Notes: generated by a model from the letters alone, not told the origin. DNA of 64,000 bases from Rosellinia necatrix (GCA_021209875.1 JAGYVD010000007.1:3472001-3536000); one strand, 5' to 3'. Positions 25,328 to 39,303 are shown, numbered from the stretch's first letter. A program made the numbers and translations.

Positions 25328-28300
25328 TTTGCCTCGAGACGACCCTAATAGGCGGATCGGGTGGCTACCAACTGAGCCCTATGCATGTATTAAAGCTTTA
25401 TTTTCTTCTCCGTCAAATAATATTCGAGGTCTAGTTAGCATCTAAGAAATGGGTATGCCGGTGTGGTTGATGAGAGCCGGAACTAGACTTGTATGAGAAT
25501 TAGATTTGACGAGGTCGGGAGGTTAATGAAGAGCCGAGCGACAGCGCCTAGGATAGACACTGGTAACGCTAATACGCCACTGACTAGTGTGAGATATGGA
25601 TGAGATGGGGCAGAAAGACCTTACTCACGATAGGATATATATGTATAGACAGGACGAGGGGCTTTCTACCCGTGTAGTTCCATCCCATGCCGGTAGACGT
25701 GCCAAACAAGAGGGAAAGGAAACAACGTTTGCTCCATTCAGGTTCAAGGACCCAGCCGCTATGTAATTTATATGATCCCCCAGGGTACGTGGGTGGCTCG
25801 AGAGTTGCACAAGCTCCAAATTCTGTACCGGGGTAAGGTTTATCTGAGGTTAATGATGAGTAGTAGAAGAAAGCATAAGAGTTGACAGCTGCGCCACGAG
25901 CCAGCCTCCGAGGATACTATAATGTAGATCGATAACGTATCATAGAGGGGGGAGGAGAGAAGTAGAATAACACTAATATGACTCAACGGTATGAGGGTGG
26001 TGGCATGATACTGGGTTAGACATTTATTTTCTCGAAGGGTAGACTCGGAGAGGATCAGCACCACGGGCGAGCTAGAGAGATGCTAGGTCATACATGAATA
26101 TGAGGAAGATTTCCGGCACCGGGTGTGTGCCTAGTTAGTATACATGGGATTTGTGTTGATATCGACATGCCTGTATCGATGTAAGGAGTCGACTACTGAG
26201 CAGGTCTAGCTACCTATCTCCGGCCGTCTGATCCCAAAGACCACGGCGTAGATAGGTTACGCCTACCTTTCAGGACTCATTAGGGAGCTCGGCGACCAGC
26301 TAGCCCATACTAGGTACCGCAGGATTTCTTCTTCTAGTACCGAGACGTGCATGGATCTGCAGGTTTATGCCGACATTATATAAGTAAGTACTTACATAAT
26401 CTATGTCGACACTCGGGTGCAGTTATGTTCAGCTAGGGCTTCATGCTGCGCTGCGCTGCGTAAGTGCGTAGGTGCATACAGCTACCTAATGTATCCGTAC
26501 CTATGTTTATGATCCCGGTCGAAATAAAAGGCACAACGGCAACTACCGTACCTCTATTGCACCACCTAACCTAACTATGAGAATCCAGTATCTGCTTAGT
26601 GGTATCCGCGTAGTTACGTCTATCTCCGACGCAGTGTAAGGGTGACGATGAGGCGGCAAAGCGGCAAGGCGGTGTTGGATAAAGAACTTACCCTACCATC
26701 TGACCTTGCGTCCCAACTGAGGGGTACCTACATTTTCGTTGAGGAAATCTGGTTCATTGTCCTCGACTTCTAAGTTGGCTAGCTAGCTGACTAGATTAAC
26801 GCGGTGCGGATCGTGGGCTGGAGCTATATTCACCTGGCAGCCACGTCAGCTAGGCGGCAGAACAAAGACAGTATCGCGCTATCTATCCATCACTGACCTC
26901 TATCTATATAACACGGCTCGGGAAAGACAAGCGCTAACAGGCAGGCCATCGAATCGCCAGCTATTTTTGGCGTATACTAGATCCGATATTACTGGATCCG
27001 ATATCGTCTAGGGCTGGTGACTCTAGCGACGAACACCTCACTCAATTGGCGGGCGGTAGAAAATCGACCAAGCGTATTGCAGTTGGCTGTAAGACTCCAG
27101 ACTAAGCCGTTGCACACCATGTCGCGCTTCTAGCTATTTCCGGGGAAATCTCACGCACCACCATAGGCGCGCAATGCCGGCCGCATCCCAACGATGAATC
27201 TGTGTGGGTGTCGCTACATGGATATCCTTTCCAGATAAGGCCCAAACACGGGTGAGATGTCACAAGCCGCCGAATAGGCTTCATATACGTTAAATTCACG
27301 GACTCGTACCAGTTGTGAACGATTCTGAACCAACAAACTACGGCTGCATATACGCAACTTCTTGGTTGATTCCTGGGTCAAGGACTCATTAATCTATCAC
27401 GCGGAGTCAGCTCACACTGGGCTATACGGGACTGGAGTTAGAATTCGTCGCAAGTGGCAATTGTTTGGTATGTTGTGTCATCTCGGTTACCTCATAAAAC
27501 TTTGCGCGTTAGCCTTTAACCTTTTTTTTTTTTTTTATGTTTATTATTTTATTCCTATCATTTTAGCGTTGAGGAGGGCTTTTTGTCTTTTTCTTTTTCA
27601 TGCAATTTGCTGATCGTGATGTCTAACACTAACAGTTAGACACGCATGCTTCAAGTAATAAATCGATACGGGATATGTTGGTTGTTGCGCCTATTTCGGT
27701 ATAAAGCTTAATGGTGGCGCTCATTGGTTATATGTTAGTACCTGGGTAGGTTTACAATGCGGCGACGATGTCTCGCCTCAGTTCCTCGTCGTTGGCCGAG
27801 TGTATTATTACCTAAAAACCCGTCCTCGACGTCACCCTTGTAGGTAAACAACGTGTCATGGAAGAATGGCTGGGACGGAGTGGAGGCGTGAATTTTGTGT
27901 TTGGGGTTTCCTGCGTCAATTGTCTTTGCTTATGCCGTACTATTGTATGCGGGCATCCAAGCGTTCCGACTGGGCCTCGGAGCATTGCGACATGTCTTAT
28001 GCTGTCTCTTCGTTTGTAATCAGCGTTTTGCGGTCACCGCTCTTAGCGACCAGATGCTGCTTGCTGGATGAGTGGGCAGAGGAGGAGGCGACGTCTGTTC
28101 ATTTACCTGACGCCTCATGGTCAATAGACAATAATGTGAGAGCCTCCGGCCGCCCCAGCACTCTGCCAGCCAGCCCATGATCAATCTCCCTCCACACTTG
28201 CGGGACGCAGCGGCGGGTGATATCTCCGTGACATGGGATCCACGAGGCAAGCGTACTTCGCAGCGCGACGTGTCTGTGCGACGGAACCGCATGCCTGGGC

Positions 28301-28971
28301 CGAACATGTTCCCGCCGTTGAATGCGATACGAGAGATGGGGCCTCATGTTCTTCGCGGAAGCCAGAGGCTTGGCGGGGTGACCTGTGCGACTCTGCGTCT
28401 TCTGAATTCCCTCTAGCGCCTTGCTTTTTTTGGGAGCTGATGATATGGTTGTCTTCTTTCGTTCTAAGCCTCCGTTCCGTCCCCCTCGTGGGGCTAATAA
28501 TACTAATCGCGGGAGGAGGATGGAATGGGTCCTTGACTTGCCAAGCACGCGCTGTCCATGGGGGGCGGGCGGGGGGAAGCGAGATGTACGCCACTAGGAG
28601 TATGGGAATGGAGATGGGATTGCTCAGTGCGGCTGTACGGTCTTGTACTTTATGCGAGATCTGAACGGCAGATGTGGATCGGCACTCACCTCCTCGATGC
28701 GCGATGGATGCGAGCCTGGGAGACGGGACGCCGACCGCCGACCGATAGCCATGATCCTCTCGAGCAGATCTGATTTGTGCTGAGATGAGACCACGGAAGA
28801 GGTCCCCCCACCGCATTTGCTTGGCTGTCTATTGAGTTGGCGGCGTCGGCGGCGGCGTCGGCCGTGGTGGCGGCCGTGGCAGCAGCGGTAGTGACAGCAG
28901 GCGTTGTTATTGTTGTTATCGTCGTTGTTGTTCGTATGTGCACTTACTCACCGTAGTTAGGTATTCGCTTG

Positions 28972-29045
28972 CCATCCCATCCCACCCATCCATCCACCCA
29001 TCCATCCACCCATTCATTTTTTCGTTCATCCATCCACTCGTTCAC
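28972..29045. repeat. CCATCCAC-type minisatellite
   Basis: Repeated CATCCACCCATC units of irregular 4-bp-based periodicity, interrupted by TTCATTTTTTCG. Confidence 0.75.
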
Positions 29046-29373
29046 TGATTTTATTTTACCCATCCACTCCTTCAGATCGATCGGCAGCGAGCCAGCCCCT
29101 GGCCGGCCCAGCCCTGTACTGCACCATCGAGCATCGAGCATGAGCACATTCACCAGATGCGAATTCATCCCGCCGACTGACGCGCGGTGTGATGACGAGG
29201 GATCTACCAGGCTGGGCTAGGCTGGGCTGGGGCATAAGCAGAGCCATGTGTGAGTGAGAGTGAGCGCCTATGCCCACATCCCACGACGACGACGAAAATG
29301 CCGGGGCGAGTCCTGGCGATGGCAGGCCCCGGCCATTGCACTGACGAGATACCCGACCAGATAGGTGCCTACC

Positions 29374-29490
29374 TAGGTAGGTTGCCGTGTTGGTGCTAGC
29401 TGCAGGCATGTAGAGACATGTAGAGGTATGGAGAGGTATGCAGGTAAGGTAGGTATGGAGAGGTATGCAGGTAGGTATGCAGGTATCTCG
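29374..29490. repeat. AGGTAGG / GGTATGCA repeat tract
   Basis: CCTACCTAGGTAGG is followed by repeated units of GTAGAGAYATG and GAGGTATGCAGGTA, spaced about 10-24 bases apart. Confidence 0.7.
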
Positions 29491-29800
29491 ATCAGACCAC
29501 TGAAAATGTAGACGATTTATTCGGCCCGGAGGCTGCCCTGCGATCTGCAGAACTAGGCGGCACGCGCTGTGCCACCAGAGTCGAGAACATCTGTTAGGCC
29601 ACAAGCCACAGCGGGTCAGGCAATGTATGTCGGTCCCGACTCACGGCTCGGTCCCGAGTCCAGTCTGTCTCTCTATATGGCATGTGTCCTGTGTGCCTGT
29701 GCCTGTGTCTGTGTCCTATGTCATGTCCTATGTAGGTCATGTCCCATGTCCTGTGCCTTAGGTAGGTAGGAGGTACCTACTTACACAGCACCAACTCACA

Positions 29801-29902
29801 TCAGCACCCAGCACCCAGCACCTAGCACCTAGCACCTGGCAACTGGCACCTAGCACCCAGCACCCAGCACCCAGCACCCAGCACCCAGCACCCAGCACCC
29901 AT
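29801..29902. repeat. Heptanucleotide minisatellite (AGCACCC)
   Basis: About a dozen head-to-tail copies of AGCACCC, with AGCACCT variants in the middle. Perfect over the last half. Confidence 0.88.
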
Positions 29903-30163
29903 CACCTCTGCCATCCGCATCCGCATCCATCGTGCAGAGGCGCGGGGCCCTAGCGGCAGAGGGCATGGCAGTCGGTTGGCTCAACCTTCTGGATCCCTAG
30001 AAGCCTAGATACCCTGGATACCGAGGTGGGTAGATAGCTGGTCGGCTAGGTTCTGGCTGGGGCCAAGAGGAGCCCGACACCATGGGTTTGGTCCGACGGT
30101 ACCGACCGCTGCCGGTCACATCGTTGCCGTTGGTGTTGGGGTCGGCCATCAGCATCAGCGTCG

Positions 30164-30240
30164 GCATGAGCAGGAGCATGAGCATGAGATGGAGCATGGG
30201 ATGGAGCATGGGATGGAGCATGGGATGGAGCATGGGATGG
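30164..30240. repeat. 12-bp minisatellite (ATGGAGCATGGG)
   Basis: Four near-perfect 12-bp copies, preceded by degenerate GAGCATGA units. A 12-bp period is open in all frames, which explains the repetitive ORFs on both strands. Confidence 0.85.
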
Positions 30241-33200
30241 CCGCATGGGCGCGGGCATGGGTTGCACGGCTGAAACGAGCTGCTGGAAATGTTACTCTAT
30301 GCTCTCTCACTACCCTCACTAGGCGGGCGAACGGAGAGGTTTGATCGCGGGGTTGCAATCGCTTCTGATGCCACATGGTAGCCAAACGCTCGCCCAGAAT
30401 CATCGTCATTCTGTCGTTTTGCCCTCTGCCCTCTCAGAGGCCCTCCTTGGGGCTGATACGAGATGTTCCCCCGAACGTCCCGCATCTGGTCTGGAGGAGT
30501 GCTATCGACTATCCCGCTGGCGATATCGCCCCGGTCTCTCCTGCATCTTTCGGCGTATCCCCTCGGGAGCTGCGAGATGGATCTTTTGATTGCGTAGAAG
30601 GGTGGAGTACCACGTTTTCGTCCGTGTTAGGCGATCACTTGGGTCGTCATCTGGGTCCCGTTCCAGGGCATTCTAGTAAATAATCAAGTCGGGATCGAAG
30701 TTACAGATAAGATCTCGTTTTCCATGATGCCTACGGCCCAGGAATGTTTGACTAATAAATCGAGCCTCGATTGCCCCTTTATTATATATGGCTTGGCAAG
30801 TTATGTCTGTCTGTCACTTTGTCTTATAACGGCGGTCCGGTTGCCGTCATCCCGGAACCCCAAAGATGCACCATCACTCGAATTTTGGCGTGTCTTGTCT
30901 CTCTTATTCTTAAAGTGACTTTTCGCGCCTCCCGCGCCATGAATCCCTTCCAACAACTCTGATGACCCCTCCTAGTTGCAATGGCCATGAATGAAGTACA
31001 ATGGAATTATATCGATATTCCATGCGCTCTTCAAGTGCGCATCTCTCACTTAGGATCCAAACGGGGTCCCCGATTATGTGATAACCAGCTTCCGGGAGAT
31101 CTTGCAAACGGGCAGTGCGCTCACTATATTTAATAGAGTCCATGTCCTGAGGCCTGACACTTTTGTTGGCGTGGGTTGGCTTGTGACATAAGAAATCAAT
31201 CACACTAGAATAGGCATAGGTTATAAGAAAAGGCTCGCTGTCACTACCAGTGTAGAGGCTGCAGTGACGAGCGGTAGGTCATCAGGTAACATCAGCCGAT
31301 TCATGCTGCAGAGGGATTTCCGGGGACGAGCGGTCGCCGTCTGGCTAGAGCCTATTACATCGTGACAAGATATGAAATCCCAGACATTCAGTTGACGTTC
31401 AAAATAGGCAACTAGGTGGCCTTGGCATCGACTTTGCCGTTACCTAACTGGACAACAACCCCACAGGGTCGTAACAGGATATATATCTAGAACGAGACAT
31501 CGCGATGTTCATTGACCTGTCTCATCGTAACCCAAAGCCCCGCGCCCGTGAAATGGTGCTAGTTTTCAACGGTGATGTAGGTCTAATTCTGAAACAGTGG
31601 CATCTGCTGTACGCGCAACACACTCAGTCATCAACACTACTGCGAGGTAGTACTTTGATATAGGGCTCGGAAAGAGCCGCCACTCCGATTCACCACTGGA
31701 AAAGTAGCGTCGCGGATAAACAACGTAACTATGTCGTCAGTTGAGGTCTTGAATGGCTTCCTGTGTGCTTCCGTGTCAGGAAATACCCAATAGGGGCAAA
31801 GAACTAAACAGGAACAATTACGACCTTTATCTTGTGTAGCAGAGGTCTAAGACATCCGATAGGTCTGCATTTCAGTGTCTCCCACACTACTAGTTGACGT
31901 ACGCCTTGCAGGACTTCCACGGCCCGTGGCATACGCGTACGTTGATCTGCCACCGAATCACTGCAGTAACCGTCAGGGCATGACCGATTAGCAGCGGCGG
32001 TAGTTAGATGGTGTTGTCAACGCGGCAGTCAGTGCTTGGTTGCCGTATACCTACCTGCCCGTGCTTATCCTGCTCAAATGCCTTTGGCGGTTTATAAATA
32101 GCTCGCTTAGACGCCTCATCCCTCCTCCGTTGGTCAGACTTGAGGAATTGTATACCACCGATGCCTAAAGGATCCCGGCGACATAACTCGAGCTGAACTT
32201 CATCGAAGTCTGTAAGTCATCCTAGTGGCGACGGCCACTGAAGTATGAGATGTGGATGCGACGGCCGGACAAGACTTAGATATTGGGAGCAACAATCCGA
32301 TGAAGTATGGGGTGAGAGATCCACATATACGAGGATTCCTGGGGAATGCATGGGCGAACAACGATAGCAGATTGGTGTAGATCTTGGATGCGGTACAAGT
32401 CCTACGCCTCACAGTAACTCCAACAAGCTGAGCGATTCTCGTTCCGCGATCCAACGAATACGACGAATATATTCCGCTACAGGCGAACGCGAGAAAACGA
32501 AAGCACCATGATATACACGACCTCCAGGCAAGGCTGTCAGGGACATGGGGATATGGGAACAAGAAGTAAGAGCAAGGAGCTGTCTGACACTCAATTCACG
32601 GCAGGGGTATAACTACCGGCCGTTACGGCCTGGGCAAAGGATGGCAAGCAACGACTTGTGTTGAGGCCGGGGATCATGGCGGTTGAACCTGATGATAGGG
32701 CTTAGTGTGGGAGCTGCGGAGCGGAGGATAACGGTTCCTGGTAGGTTTCCTCACCCCAAGGTAGCAGAGAGGGACGCCACACGTGGGAACCCATGCCCAC
32801 AGGTCCGAATTGCATACTGTCCCTATTGATGACGGAGCATTGACAAGGAACTAACCGTGGGGTGGAAGTATGGACGGGTAACTTCGATGACCTCGATAAT
32901 TATGAAAGTCTAATCATGCATGATAGATGTGATGGAGTTGAAAATAGGAGCAATGAGATTCTTCATGCCTCCCTGGTACGCCATATTCCTACCATGTTAG
33001 GTGCCGATCGCTGATTGATTATGCGATTTGCGCACTTAGTGTCGGTCTCCGAGTTTGAGCCCATTTATCGGGAAGTCAAAGGTCTGGCCCAAAATAGTCT
33101 CTACCCTTCCATTCGCTTACCCCGCGCTATTAGGAATAAGTAGACGAAAAACGTGGTCTGAAACGCATAAAAGTTAGGCTGGCTTCAACTTCCGATGCAT

Positions 33201-34105
33201 CACCACCGGCGATGCGCCGTCTCGATCCTCGGGGAACCCGGCAGACGACTTTGAATAGCTGATATGCTCGGATGACCCAGTATCAAGGTAGCAGACACTC
33301 GGAGCTCCGTAAGCTGTTGCAGCTTTACCCGCGTATTCCTAATGTCTGAAACATCGCCATTGCCTAGGAATGAGATGGCCATCAGCAAATTGTCGGCCCA
33401 ATAGCACTGCTACTGGTTGTCGTCGTGATAGGCACTCGGGGGACATTACCAACACCACCAGGTCCAGGACACACAAACAAGGGGTGATGGCATACAAGAA
33501 GCGCAATATGAATGCCATCACTATATCGCTAGCCTGTAGGCAACCAATGATTAGTAGATATTGTCGAGCTTAATTGACTCAAAGCAATGCAGCACATTTA
33601 GGACCCTCCCACCCAAGCAGCCGGACAATTAAGGGGGTAATACCGAATGCCACCCTATAATCTGTTCCTCGTCTTCGATGTCACTAGCGAGAAGAACACT
33701 TGGGCGCGAAGTCATCGACTGGCGATCTATGTTCACAACATCAATGACGGCAGGGAAGACATACGTCGAAGCTTGGATATGAGATTCAAGGTAAGGGCTG
33801 TGTAATTGGCCAAAACCATGTGGTATTGTTCGTGCAGATTCATGTATTTTTCTGATACCACATTCGAAAAATAGTATACAACCGGCCTACAACGATGGTA
33901 AGTAAGGGGACATCCTATATGGAAAACTCCCCTCCAACCCTTCCTTCACAGATTGTCAGGCGGGTGGCCTACCAATATCTTGATTCAATACCTAGGTATA
34001 CCGCCGTAGGTCTTCCTCAAGCTTTATTATCACGTTCATGAGACGGTATTCTCTCATCGGACCAAAATTAAGCTTCGGCCTATTTGAAGACGAGGTGGAT
34101 GAGCT

Positions 34106-37100
34106 CTAGAGAATCCTTTTCCTTATCCGCTTTGTTGGCCTCTCCTTCTGGTTATGGGCCCATGCATCCTCAAATACCGTAGGCATTGTCGCAAAGTGTT
34201 CGTCGAGTAGATTCAGCCTCCTCACAACTTGGAATGCACCCGTACCAATTGACATGGTCTCTCCCATGATAATTTTTTCGCTAACGCCTTCAATGGGGTC
34301 AGTCTTCATTCCTGATGCAGCATCAAACAAATGATCTGCCGTTTTTTCGAATGAAGCGAGCTGTAACACACTATCACGCATCTTGGATAGACCGAAACGT
34401 GTGATACCAAGAATTTCACCTTTATAGGTCATGACGTCGGCGAGAAGCTGCATATGTCGGGGATCGATACCCATGTCGCCCATGACAAGGCTGATTTCTT
34501 TAGCAATTGTCGTGCGAGCCGCTTCAATCCCCAAGACATCCCGACATTCCATTACGCTATTGCTAGTAACTTTAGTGCCGATTACCCCTTCTGTGTTGAT
34601 ACACTGCCGTAGTCCATACCCCTCGACTAAAACAGTATTTGTGGAATCCTTATCGCTCTGCTGGATGATAGCTCGATTGGCATCGGGATATCCAGAAATA
34701 GGGACCGAAGGAAGTACACGCCTAAGATGGCTTATGCGAACAGATAAGTCGGCCATGGCCTCCGTTACGGTCTTCGTTCTTGTCGTTCGTCGGGCCGAGG
34801 AGTCTACATCCAATGGCCTCACTGTGATTTCGATGCTTGCGTCTTGTTCGAAAACTTGCATATCTGCTTTCATTATCTTGAGCTTCTTCTGTTTGGCAAT
34901 GGCATCGGCAATATCACTGAGTTTAATCCCAAGATGCATGCTTTCCAACGTTTCAGTATTTATGTGTAGCGTAATAAAGGACCGGTGAGGCTGCCATTCG
35001 TCATCGACGTATCGAAGTACATCTTCAATATAGGTCTTCTCAATACGCGCTCGCACGATTTTAGCGGCTTCTAGACTCCTGGAATTTTGTAAGGGACAGG
35101 TAATGACCGGTGTGCTAATTAGCTTCGAGGCATTGATAATTTCTTTGATACGGGGGACACCCTGCGTAATGCTCATGCCAGCCACGCCGGCAAAATGGAA
35201 TGTCTTCAACGTCATCTGAGTACCAGGCTCGCCGATGGATTGTGCGCCGACAGCGCCGACAGCATGCCCGGGTTCAACATGGGCCTTGCTATACTTTTCT
35301 AGGCAAAATCCGATGAAGTGCCTGAGAGTTTTTTCAGACACTTTTGCTGGTCTCTCTGATGCCGTCTTGGATACGCACTGGCACTCTTGTAGTTCGATCT
35401 CGCATGCCATTCGTGATAGATAACCCAGGCCTAGCTTGTCGAGTCGATCATTGAGTTCCGAAAGTCTCGCAAACTCTTGTTTTTCGACGACGGTCTTCGC
35501 TTTGGCGGGGCGTTGAAAATCAAGCCCCTCGAGCACCGGTCTGAGGTTCAGTAGGTCCTCATACATGAGCTTGTGGTTCTCGGATTTTATTCGTAAAAGC
35601 TTTGCGTTTTGTCGGTGCCCATCCGCAACATCAATTCTCGCCAGCTGCTTGATTCTTGCTTGATCGACGTCTGATATGAGCGCGGCAAGTGATTTTTGCT
35701 CGGTGTTGGTAAGGGGAAAAGATTGAATATTGGGTGTTGTGAGCATACTCTCAAGGCCGGCAGCAACGCGTAGGTCAGAGAATTTATGCGCAAGACCTCG
35801 GACATGCTCGTGAATAGTTTCAAGAAAGTTGCGACCACTCTCGTGCTCATCGACGCCATAGTCCGTGGTATCATCATACCGAAGAGGCTCTCCATGAAGT
35901 AAGCCTCGTCTTCGATACCTATCACGTTCTTTTTTTGAGCATTGAATCACACACAGCAAGTATTTCGAAAGGCAACAGGGCTCGGTCGGCATTATTCCAT
36001 GTCAAATTCTCAGCATGAGAGAACGTACGTTCGAAATGTACAGGGACAGCTTTTCCTTCCATATCCACTGGGTCCAGCTTGTCCCCTCCAAAATTGGAAC
36101 TGAACGACACCATCTCCAGAGGTTCGTACAGTATCGTCATATTTAGTTGAAAGATCTTCCAGTGATTTCATAAGGCGGCGAGACATATAACCAGTTTCAG
36201 CAGTTTTCACAGCGGTATCCACCAAGCCTTCTCGTCCGGATATGGCGTGAAATAGGAATTCGGTTGGCACGAGACCAGTATAGAAGCTGTTTCGGACAAA
36301 TCCTTTGGCAAGCGCATGACGCGTATTTTTGTGAAAATGTGGTAGCGTACGGTCCTGGAAACCGTCTGCTACGCGAGAGCCTCCGATAATCTGCTGCCCC
36401 ACTGCAGCGATCATTTGGGCAACATTGAGATTTGAACCTTTGGATCCAGAAGATGCCATGACCAACGGTGCATTATTCGGGCTTAGAGAGTTGATGCAAA
36501 GCTCGCCAGCGTTCTGACGGACTTTACTAAGTACGCCCGATATTTTGGCTTCCAGAGTTTCTTCCATCGAACATCCCGTGGCCTTCGGTAACTGGTTCTC
36601 ATTGAATTGTTTGATGAAGTTGTCGGATTCGATATAAGCGTCCTCGACAAGCTTGTTCTTCGCTGCGGTCAGAGCCGCATTTGGGAAGACATCTCCGACC
36701 CCGATAGAAAATCCTCGATTCGTAAGCATTCTTGCACAAAGCTTCGCGAGCCTATTCATCGCAGCCACTGCTTCATCCGGGCCATAGTCCCTCAGGATCA
36801 CATAGAATATCGAGTCCTTTTTCCCTGATCCCACGGTTGATTTATCCATTCGGCCACACATGACAACAGAATTCCTGACAACAAGCCAACCATCGTTCGG
36901 GCACATATCAGGTGCTCTTTTTCTATGGCCCGGGGGAGCGGGAGGGGGGTCCACGTACTCTCTGCATTTTGCATCAAGATTGACCTTAACTGGCGTCGAT
37001 TTATTGGGTCTCATAAGCATACTAAAAACCTGTTTGCCCGTCCATAATCTTTTTGGTGCCAGTATAGCCGGGGCCGGCAAGTCGAGATGGACGATGCCGT

Positions 37101-38926
37101 CCATCATATGCATGACGATGTACGTAAAAGTTCGCCGGTCAAAGAACATGTCTTTGCTACTTAGAAGATAAGATGCCGTGATAAAATCCTGGGTGGCTGC
37201 GATGATAGGTTCTCCGTTCTTGGGCGTTGCCAAGTTGTGTTTGACACTCATGAGAGTAACAGCCTCAGCACGAGCCTCCTCAGTTTGGGGTACGTGAAGG
37301 TTCATCTCGTCACCATCGAAATCGGCGTTGTAGGGGCCACAGGCACATTCATTGAGGCGGAATGTTCTCCAAGGTCGCACCTTAACAAGATGACTCATGA
37401 TACTAAGCTTATGGAGCGATGGTTGTCTGTTGAAGAGAACGATATCTCCATCCTCGAGATGACGTTCGACAACATCACCAATGCGAAGCTCTTTCGCAGC
37501 AGCTTCCCTATCGCCAAATCGGAGTGATACTCGAAACGGTGGATGATCGCCATTGGATTTGAGAATTGCCTGTGCCCCTGGCCAGACGTTAGTGCCATTG
37601 ACGATGCACTGTCTCAATTTTGTCATATTGTCGCGGTGGGCTCTCTCTGGATATGTTAGATTCTTCGCCACTAGCATTGGCACCGCGACTTGATTGACTG
37701 CTAAGTTCGGGTCGGGGGAAATGACAGTTCTGCCTGAAAAATCAACACGCTTTCCAGATAAGTTACCACGAAAGCGTCCTTGCTTGCCCTTGAGGCGTTG
37801 GCAAAAACCTCGCATCGTCTTGGTAACGCCGTTATCTCGAAGGCCTGGCACATCACTGTTCACGTATACCGCTATCTGCAATTGAAGATATTCCCACTGC
37901 TCCATGATGGTTTGTAATGCTGTGCCTTTTTGTAGCGCTGCTCGAATAAGACCACAAGCAAAAACTATGTCGCCAAGACGAGTAGTTATGTCATCCTCAT
38001 TACTTGCTCCCTCTTGCGCAACTGATGGCCGGATGCAGACAGGTGGTGCTGGCAGATATTGCCATAGGAACATTTCTGGCCGGCCTTCGGAAGGATTTAG
38101 ACCAAGTAATTCGCAATCATCAGGTGTGATATGTTTGAAGAGGTTGAGAACACGAAGGGGGTTCAGATCCTCAAACGCTTTCCGTATGTGTTTATCGAGA
38201 TCGTTGACGTGCTTCCTTGCTTCTGCGAAAGAGTTGTCGAACTCGATCTTGCTAAGGGGGGGCTGTTTCTTTGCCGATGTAGACTTGTTGTACGAGACAA
38301 ACTTATCGTGAACAAGCTTGAGGGCACCCACTTTGCGAATCTGACCGTTGACAGCTTTGCAATATGGACAATGCTTCGTTTTCCTACATTGATCGTTGAT
38401 TTTCTTGCAAATCGCCACCCGCTTCATGTTGTCGATGTTTGGCCGTCTGAGTTCTTTCAGGTATGCCCTGCGTTCCTGCTCAACTAGCAAGACTCTAGAG
38501 CAATCCTTGCATATGTTTTGTAGTATTGAAATCGTGAACTTAATGTAGCCGATATGAAAAGCCGGAAGAGGGAGTCGTACATGGCCGAAATGCCCGATGC
38601 AATCAGCTACTCGCTGGTTGCAGGTGGTGCAAATTCCCGTCTTGCTAGATGTTCCCTAATGGAGAGAAAGGTCAGAGGAGAGGGCGAAGAAGGGGTCGGT
38701 CGTCTGAGGCACTCACCAAGCGCTTATCAAGCACACCGTTGTGCGTTGGTTCACGTCCCTTGTCGACATCGTACATGCTACGATCGGAAACCTCCAAAAC
38801 ACCTTGGTTCACAATGTCTTGGTTGGACTGGATGCCGAACTTCAGGTTCTTAAACCGCTTAGGTAGTTTATCAACCACCTGATGTTTGACGGGTGCGGCA
38901 ACGCCGGTTGCCGTGATCGTCGCCAT
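34106..38926 (-). CDS. RPC1: RNA polymerase III largest subunit, with two apparent +1 frame breaks
   Basis: Exon 1 is 38926-38717 and exon 2 runs from 38655 to the TAG at 34106; the intron is 38716-38656. With two single-base breaks allowed for, the protein is about 1,585 residues. It shows the clamp zinc site (CTTCNQ...CIGHFGH), a second CPYC cluster and the catalytic NADFDGDEMNLH near residues 512-519. The bridge-helix region (FHAISGREGLVDTAVKTAET) and the trigger-loop region (GAQSIGEPGTQMTLKTFHFAG) follow. It makes tRNA and 5S rRNA in the nucleus. The frame breaks after VVQFQF near 36075 (TTTT where TTT would keep frame) and again after SMLKK near 35938 (A7 where A6 would). Conserved sequence continues across both breaks, so these are one-base gains, not introns. 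Sequencing error is the simplest reading for an essential gene. It is head-to-head with the DDHD gene. Confidence 0.95.
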
Positions 38927-39303
38927 TCCTACGACTCTTCAAGATTAGAAGGCCTTGGAGTGGTTGTTGTACAGTGGTTAGATCCAGTCGCAGGCCTGAA
39001 TGCTCAAGCCTGACGCTACTCTGCGACAACCTGCGACACTCTGCGCCAAGTGGTGTTGGACAACGATTTCTGCGATACAATTTGTCCAGAGTTCTGCTAT
39101 GCTACCGCGACCCGAGGGATGGTGGTGGGGTTTTCATTGTTGCAAGCAACCCGGCGCGCTGATGGGAAGGGGGAATGAGTGTATCTCGGGTTAGAAGATA
39201 CCTAGTTTCTATTATACACTAAGTCTTGTAGGAAGATGTAACCAGAGTTGAAATTTTGCTGGGTTGATTGGAGTCATTCTATCGTGCCCCACCATTACAA
39301 TTT

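Larger units (their letters stand above)
25328..34105. other. 8.8-kb gene-poor region at the edge of the melanin locus
   Basis: No ORF here shows domain character; those around 28.1-28.8 kb overlap on both strands in every frame and look random. It contains the CMR1 promoter on the left and the RPC1 3' flank on the right. Minisatellites occur at 28972-29045, 29374-29490, 29801-29902 and 30164-30240. I see no transposon coding remnant. A non-coding RNA or a decayed element cannot be excluded by eye. Confidence 0.55.

Noticed and set aside
28181..28816. 211-codon ORF on the minus strand in the gene-poor region
   Set aside because: Three other frames on both strands are also open there, composition explains it, and no domain is visible.
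29801..29902. CRISPR-like regular repeat
   Set aside because: The 7-bp units are head to tail without spacers; it is a simple minisatellite in a eukaryotic genome.
36010..36140. Intron as explanation for the RPC1 frame breaks
   Set aside because: The segment between the two breaks encodes conserved RPC1 sequence, and no GT-AG pair repairs either break without deleting it.
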